DNA of 64,000 nt, from assembly GCA_911728455.2 (NCBI GenBank), contig OU452226.1, positions 10,019,498-10,083,497 on the forward strand. Reading direction: 5' to 3'. The position numbers and the translations under genes were made by a program. Source of the stretch: Marthasterias glacialis. Its lineage: Eukaryota > Echinodermata > Asteroidea > Forcipulatida > Asteriidae. Below the pieces are notes generated by a model, which worked only from the letters and a program-made list of their open reading frames with translations, was not told the origin of the DNA and did not search any database. Positions 61,701-64,000 of this stretch are shown piece by piece (the first letter of the stretch is position 1; every line of letters starts with the position of its first letter).

Positions 61701-64000
61701 GTTTATGGGAAGATTTACAGTTCGTATCACAATGTCCACATAAAATCAAGTTAGTTAACAAAAGTATCGGTTAAATACGTTTAGATGTACACCCCTTCCT
61801 CTACATAAAGTTTGTTCAATATAAATTTCAGTTCCATCATAATGAAATTTTGAATTTATGTTCGCTTCAGTTGAGCTGTGTACAAGTTGTGCCTGCAGGA
61901 AGTCCAGACTCTGTGGATGTTTTTATTTCAAGCGTGTGATGCCATGAGTGACATCGTCTATAATTTGTCCCTTTATGCAGTCGATAACAATGGTTCTGAC
62001 AGACTTGTAGATTATCCCTTTCAAACTGTGAATTGATGGCAAGTTTTCCAATCTGCAGGAATGGTTTCTAGGGCGAGCGTTAACGGACCAATCGGCTACC
62101 GTCATCCACCACTACCGCTTCCATAACAACCCGTCTGAATTCCTCTACCCAGATTTTGAGGCGGGCTGGCTCCTCAGCTCAAGCCTTCTGCACAGGTACA
62201 GATTTAATATCAGATTGGCTATAGATGCATACTCCAGATGTCTCAAAATCTCCCATATGCCATGCACATACATGTACCTAGCAGTGAAGTAACCCATGTC
62301 TTGTCATTGTATATGTGCGGTTGATCAGTGCCACATATTGCCACTGCAGAAATTGACCAAGGTTGAGAACCTTATCTCTTCCAACAGTGGCCCAAATTCC
62401 ATTGCAATTGAGCACAGCTGCTGGCTTCTCCAGTTTACCACTCTCATTGAAGCACATTGGGCAATGGCTGTACTCTCCATATCAGCATGTGTGTGCCTCA
62501 AAATGCCACAACTGTGGCATAGTGAGGTATTGGTTGGTCGTCTTGAGATACAAGCTGAGCACGGCTGGTGGCTTCTCCAGTTTACCACTGACTCTCATTG
62601 AAGCACTTTAAGCAATGGCTCTACTCTCTACATTTAAACATTTGTGCCTCAAAATAAACCCAAGATGTGACTGACACCTTAAAAGTTCCTTACAGTAAAC
62701 AAACAGGGCCTTAGTTTAAAAGGCTGCTCAGCAGAAAATAATAATAAACAAATATTAGTCGGTAACCAATTATAAATCATATACATCGCATGGTGTTTTG
62801 CTTGGTACCAGTGCCTGCTCAGCAACTTTGTCTGTGCTGAGCTTACTTCCTGCTCTACTTTAATACAATAGTCCATGTTGACAAATTATGAATTTTGTTT
62901 CTGTTTTAAGCCTTGCTGACAGATGGGAAAGCGAGAAACCGAAAATGGATTTTTCCATCGACATCAAACATGAGGTAAAGTGCAGAAGCTTTCACAGGAT
63001 ATTTTTTATGTAGAAATTTTGTGGAGTAGCATCGTGGCTGAATGGTCTAGTATGCATTAATATTCAAGCTCTGTCCTATGCAGTGTGGGAACAGATGGCC
63101 AGCCAATTTGCTGGTTACACTAAGTCATGTGTCCTTGAGCAAGACACTTCACCAAAATAAGCTTTGTCCTTCAGGAATGTGGCCTGGCTCCGGCATTCAA
63201 TTGAATAGGTATAATGTAGATAAAAGAAACAGGAACACTTATAAGAGTTTACCTCAAGCTTTCCATATGCTCAGTACTCTGCACTCATTTGTGATGACCT
63301 TCAAAAAAATAGTGTCACCTGAAGGTCCCTCGAGGTTATGCAATCAACGTGTATGCCTTTAATTTTCTCAAGAAGTTATTTGGGGGGTTTTCTATTTGAA
63401 GACTCATTTTCTAATGTCAAATGGTTTAAGCATATTTATTCTTCTCTTTTTTTCTCGACAACATTTGTTAGGTTGTAATTTACAGCTTAAAATGCATGAC
63501 ATTACAGTGCTAGAGTTATTAAAGGAACACTTAAGTGTCATCAGTGAGGACAAAGTGTTAACTTTGGCCTTTTTATCTGCCAATACACATTCATCATGCT
63601 CTGGTCCTCTGTGTCAGGTACCCTGCAGACAACAGTGACAATGGCAGCTCTAATTCTCATATCATTAAAGGGACCAGACTGTATTTTCCTTCCAGCCTCG
63701 GTTTGGTTACATTGGGTCGAATGGAAGAAAAGCAAGATGGCCGCACCAAGATAAAGCCACTAAGGACCTTTTAGCACTGAGTCAATGGTTTATATTTTTC
63801 AACCCATGTACTTTGTCAATCTTACAGCTAGCATTCTACATCTGGAACGATGGAAACGGTACCAAGCTGACTAATCTACCGTCGCTGTGCGCTGGGAACG
63901 TCCAGACAAACATGAAAATCAGGACAGACGAAGCCATCAGGAAAACTATGATGAACACAATACGCTCTGGGAAACACGAGGACGATGGGTGTGTCACCGC
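58758..64000 (+). CDS. B3GLCT: Beta-1,3-glucosyltransferase B3GLCT, 5' part
   Basis: Eight exons: 58758-58800, 58911-58981, 60190-60315, 60677-60753, 61455-61563, 62059-62195, 62911-62974 and 63828-64000 (cut by the window end). Splice sites and phases agree; about 266 aa are visible. The start MAAPIVTLLFF is a short signal peptide ending near VFA, with ATGG and A at -3. The visible part is the N-terminal domain: IVFIIRSQQ, IPRVILLHEMYEFSGVW, WIFFCEEQTRV, EWFLGRAL, ATVIHHY, LYPDFEAGW, DFSIDIKHELAFYIW. These follow the order and spacing of vertebrate B3GLCT. The family adds glucose to O-linked fucose on thrombospondin type 1 repeats in the endoplasmic reticulum. The GT31 catalytic domain with its DDD motif should lie downstream. 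It is head to head with the TBC-like gene. Confidence 0.94.
59619..59869. mobile_element. hAT-like foldback MITE, copy 3
   Basis: Same family as 45867-46122 and 48966-49211. The flanking GTTAAGGC at 59611-59618 and 59870-59877 is a perfect 8-bp target duplication. It lies in B3GLCT intron 2. Confidence 0.9.
60382..60497 (-). mobile_element. Small MITE, second copy of the 53094 family
   Basis: Ends CAGGCCTTTATCTTAACCG and TTCTTAAGATCGAGGCTC are inverted. The interior TTGGCCAGCATG...GATTTGGCCAGCAAAGGCCTG matches 53094-53261 in reverse. It lies in B3GLCT intron 3. Confidence 0.65.
60838..61140 (+). mobile_element. tRNA-derived SINE (family C)
   Basis: The head is CCGTGGCAGAACGGTCTAAAGC (A box) and GGGTTCGAATCCCAGTCG (B box). 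The body is TGGGTACCTGCGAGGGTAGAATTGG and GAATGATTAGCAACCTGTGCGCC; the tail is AAATGCCCATTATAAT. It lies in B3GLCT intron 4. Reverse copies are at 36425-36725 and 47475-47715. Confidence 0.7.
61152..61300 (+). repeat. Dispersed repeat, GGCCTCTGTTGCCC family, copy 2
   Basis: CAGGCCTGGAATTACATGG, GGCCTCTGTTGCCCTGGTC and TCATAGACTTTGACAATTTTCC match 41806-41960 in order. It directly follows the SINE at 60838-61140. Confidence 0.6.
62415..62655 (+). repeat. 147-bp tandem duplication in B3GLCT intron 6
   Basis: GGCTTCTCCAGTTTACCACT and TCTCATTGAAGCAC occur near 62423 and again near 62570, followed in each copy by GCAATGGCT and GTGCCTCAAAAT. Confidence 0.7.
63025..63180 (+). mobile_element. Degenerate tRNA-derived SINE
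   Basis: TAGCATCGTGGCTGAATGGTCTAG looks like a tRNA A-box region, and TTGAGCAAGACACTTCACC matches the post-head body of the other SINEs. The B box is decayed. It lies in B3GLCT intron 7. Confidence 0.5.

Noticed and set aside
1..64000. CRISPR array, operon or prokaryotic/viral defence system
   Set aside because: The tandem repeats have no regular spacers, genes are spliced and metazoan, and no viral, integrase or reverse-transcriptase motifs were seen.

Overview
The window looks like nuclear DNA of a marine invertebrate deuterostome, most plausibly an echinoderm. It carries intron-rich animal genes with GT-AG splice sites, short exons separated by 0.1-4.9 kb introns, AT-rich intergenic DNA, and many tRNA-derived SINEs and foldback (inverted-repeat) elements. 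The phylum is an inference from overall style and cannot be proven from the sequence.

Four protein-coding genes can be reconstructed exon by exon. (1) 3452-11349, minus: a short secreted matrix-metalloproteinase-like protein (4 exons, 288 aa). It has a signal peptide, a cysteine-switch prodomain and a catalytic domain but no hemopexin domain. The catalytic glutamate of the zinc motif is a glutamine. (2) 24757-33578, plus: proline dehydrogenase family, best matching hydroxyproline dehydrogenase PRODH2 (9 exons, 540 aa, complete). (3) 37381-54700, minus: an unnamed protein of about 675 aa with a degenerate TBC (Rab-GAP-like) region followed by a long charged coiled coil (18 exons found, one splice junction unresolved). 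(4) 58758 to the window end, plus: the 5' part of B3GLCT, the O-fucose beta-1,3-glucosyltransferase (8 exons seen, catalytic domain lies beyond the window).

The first gene and PRODH2 are separated by about 13.4 kb (11350-24756) with no convincing gene. Genes 3 and 4 are head to head, 4.1 kb apart, and nearly all of that gap is inverted-repeat elements. The four genes show no obvious shared pathway beyond a loose link to extracellular matrix (an MMP relative, hydroxyproline catabolism, and glucosylation of thrombospondin-type repeats); that link is probably coincidental.

The non-coding DNA has clear structure: a three-copy foldback MITE with 8-bp target duplications (hAT-like), a small MITE nested inside a SINE, several larger elements with long terminal inverted repeats, at least four tRNA-derived SINE families, two intronic minisatellites and a 300-bp tandem duplication. 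No rRNA, true tRNA, reverse transcriptase or transposase gene was recognised.
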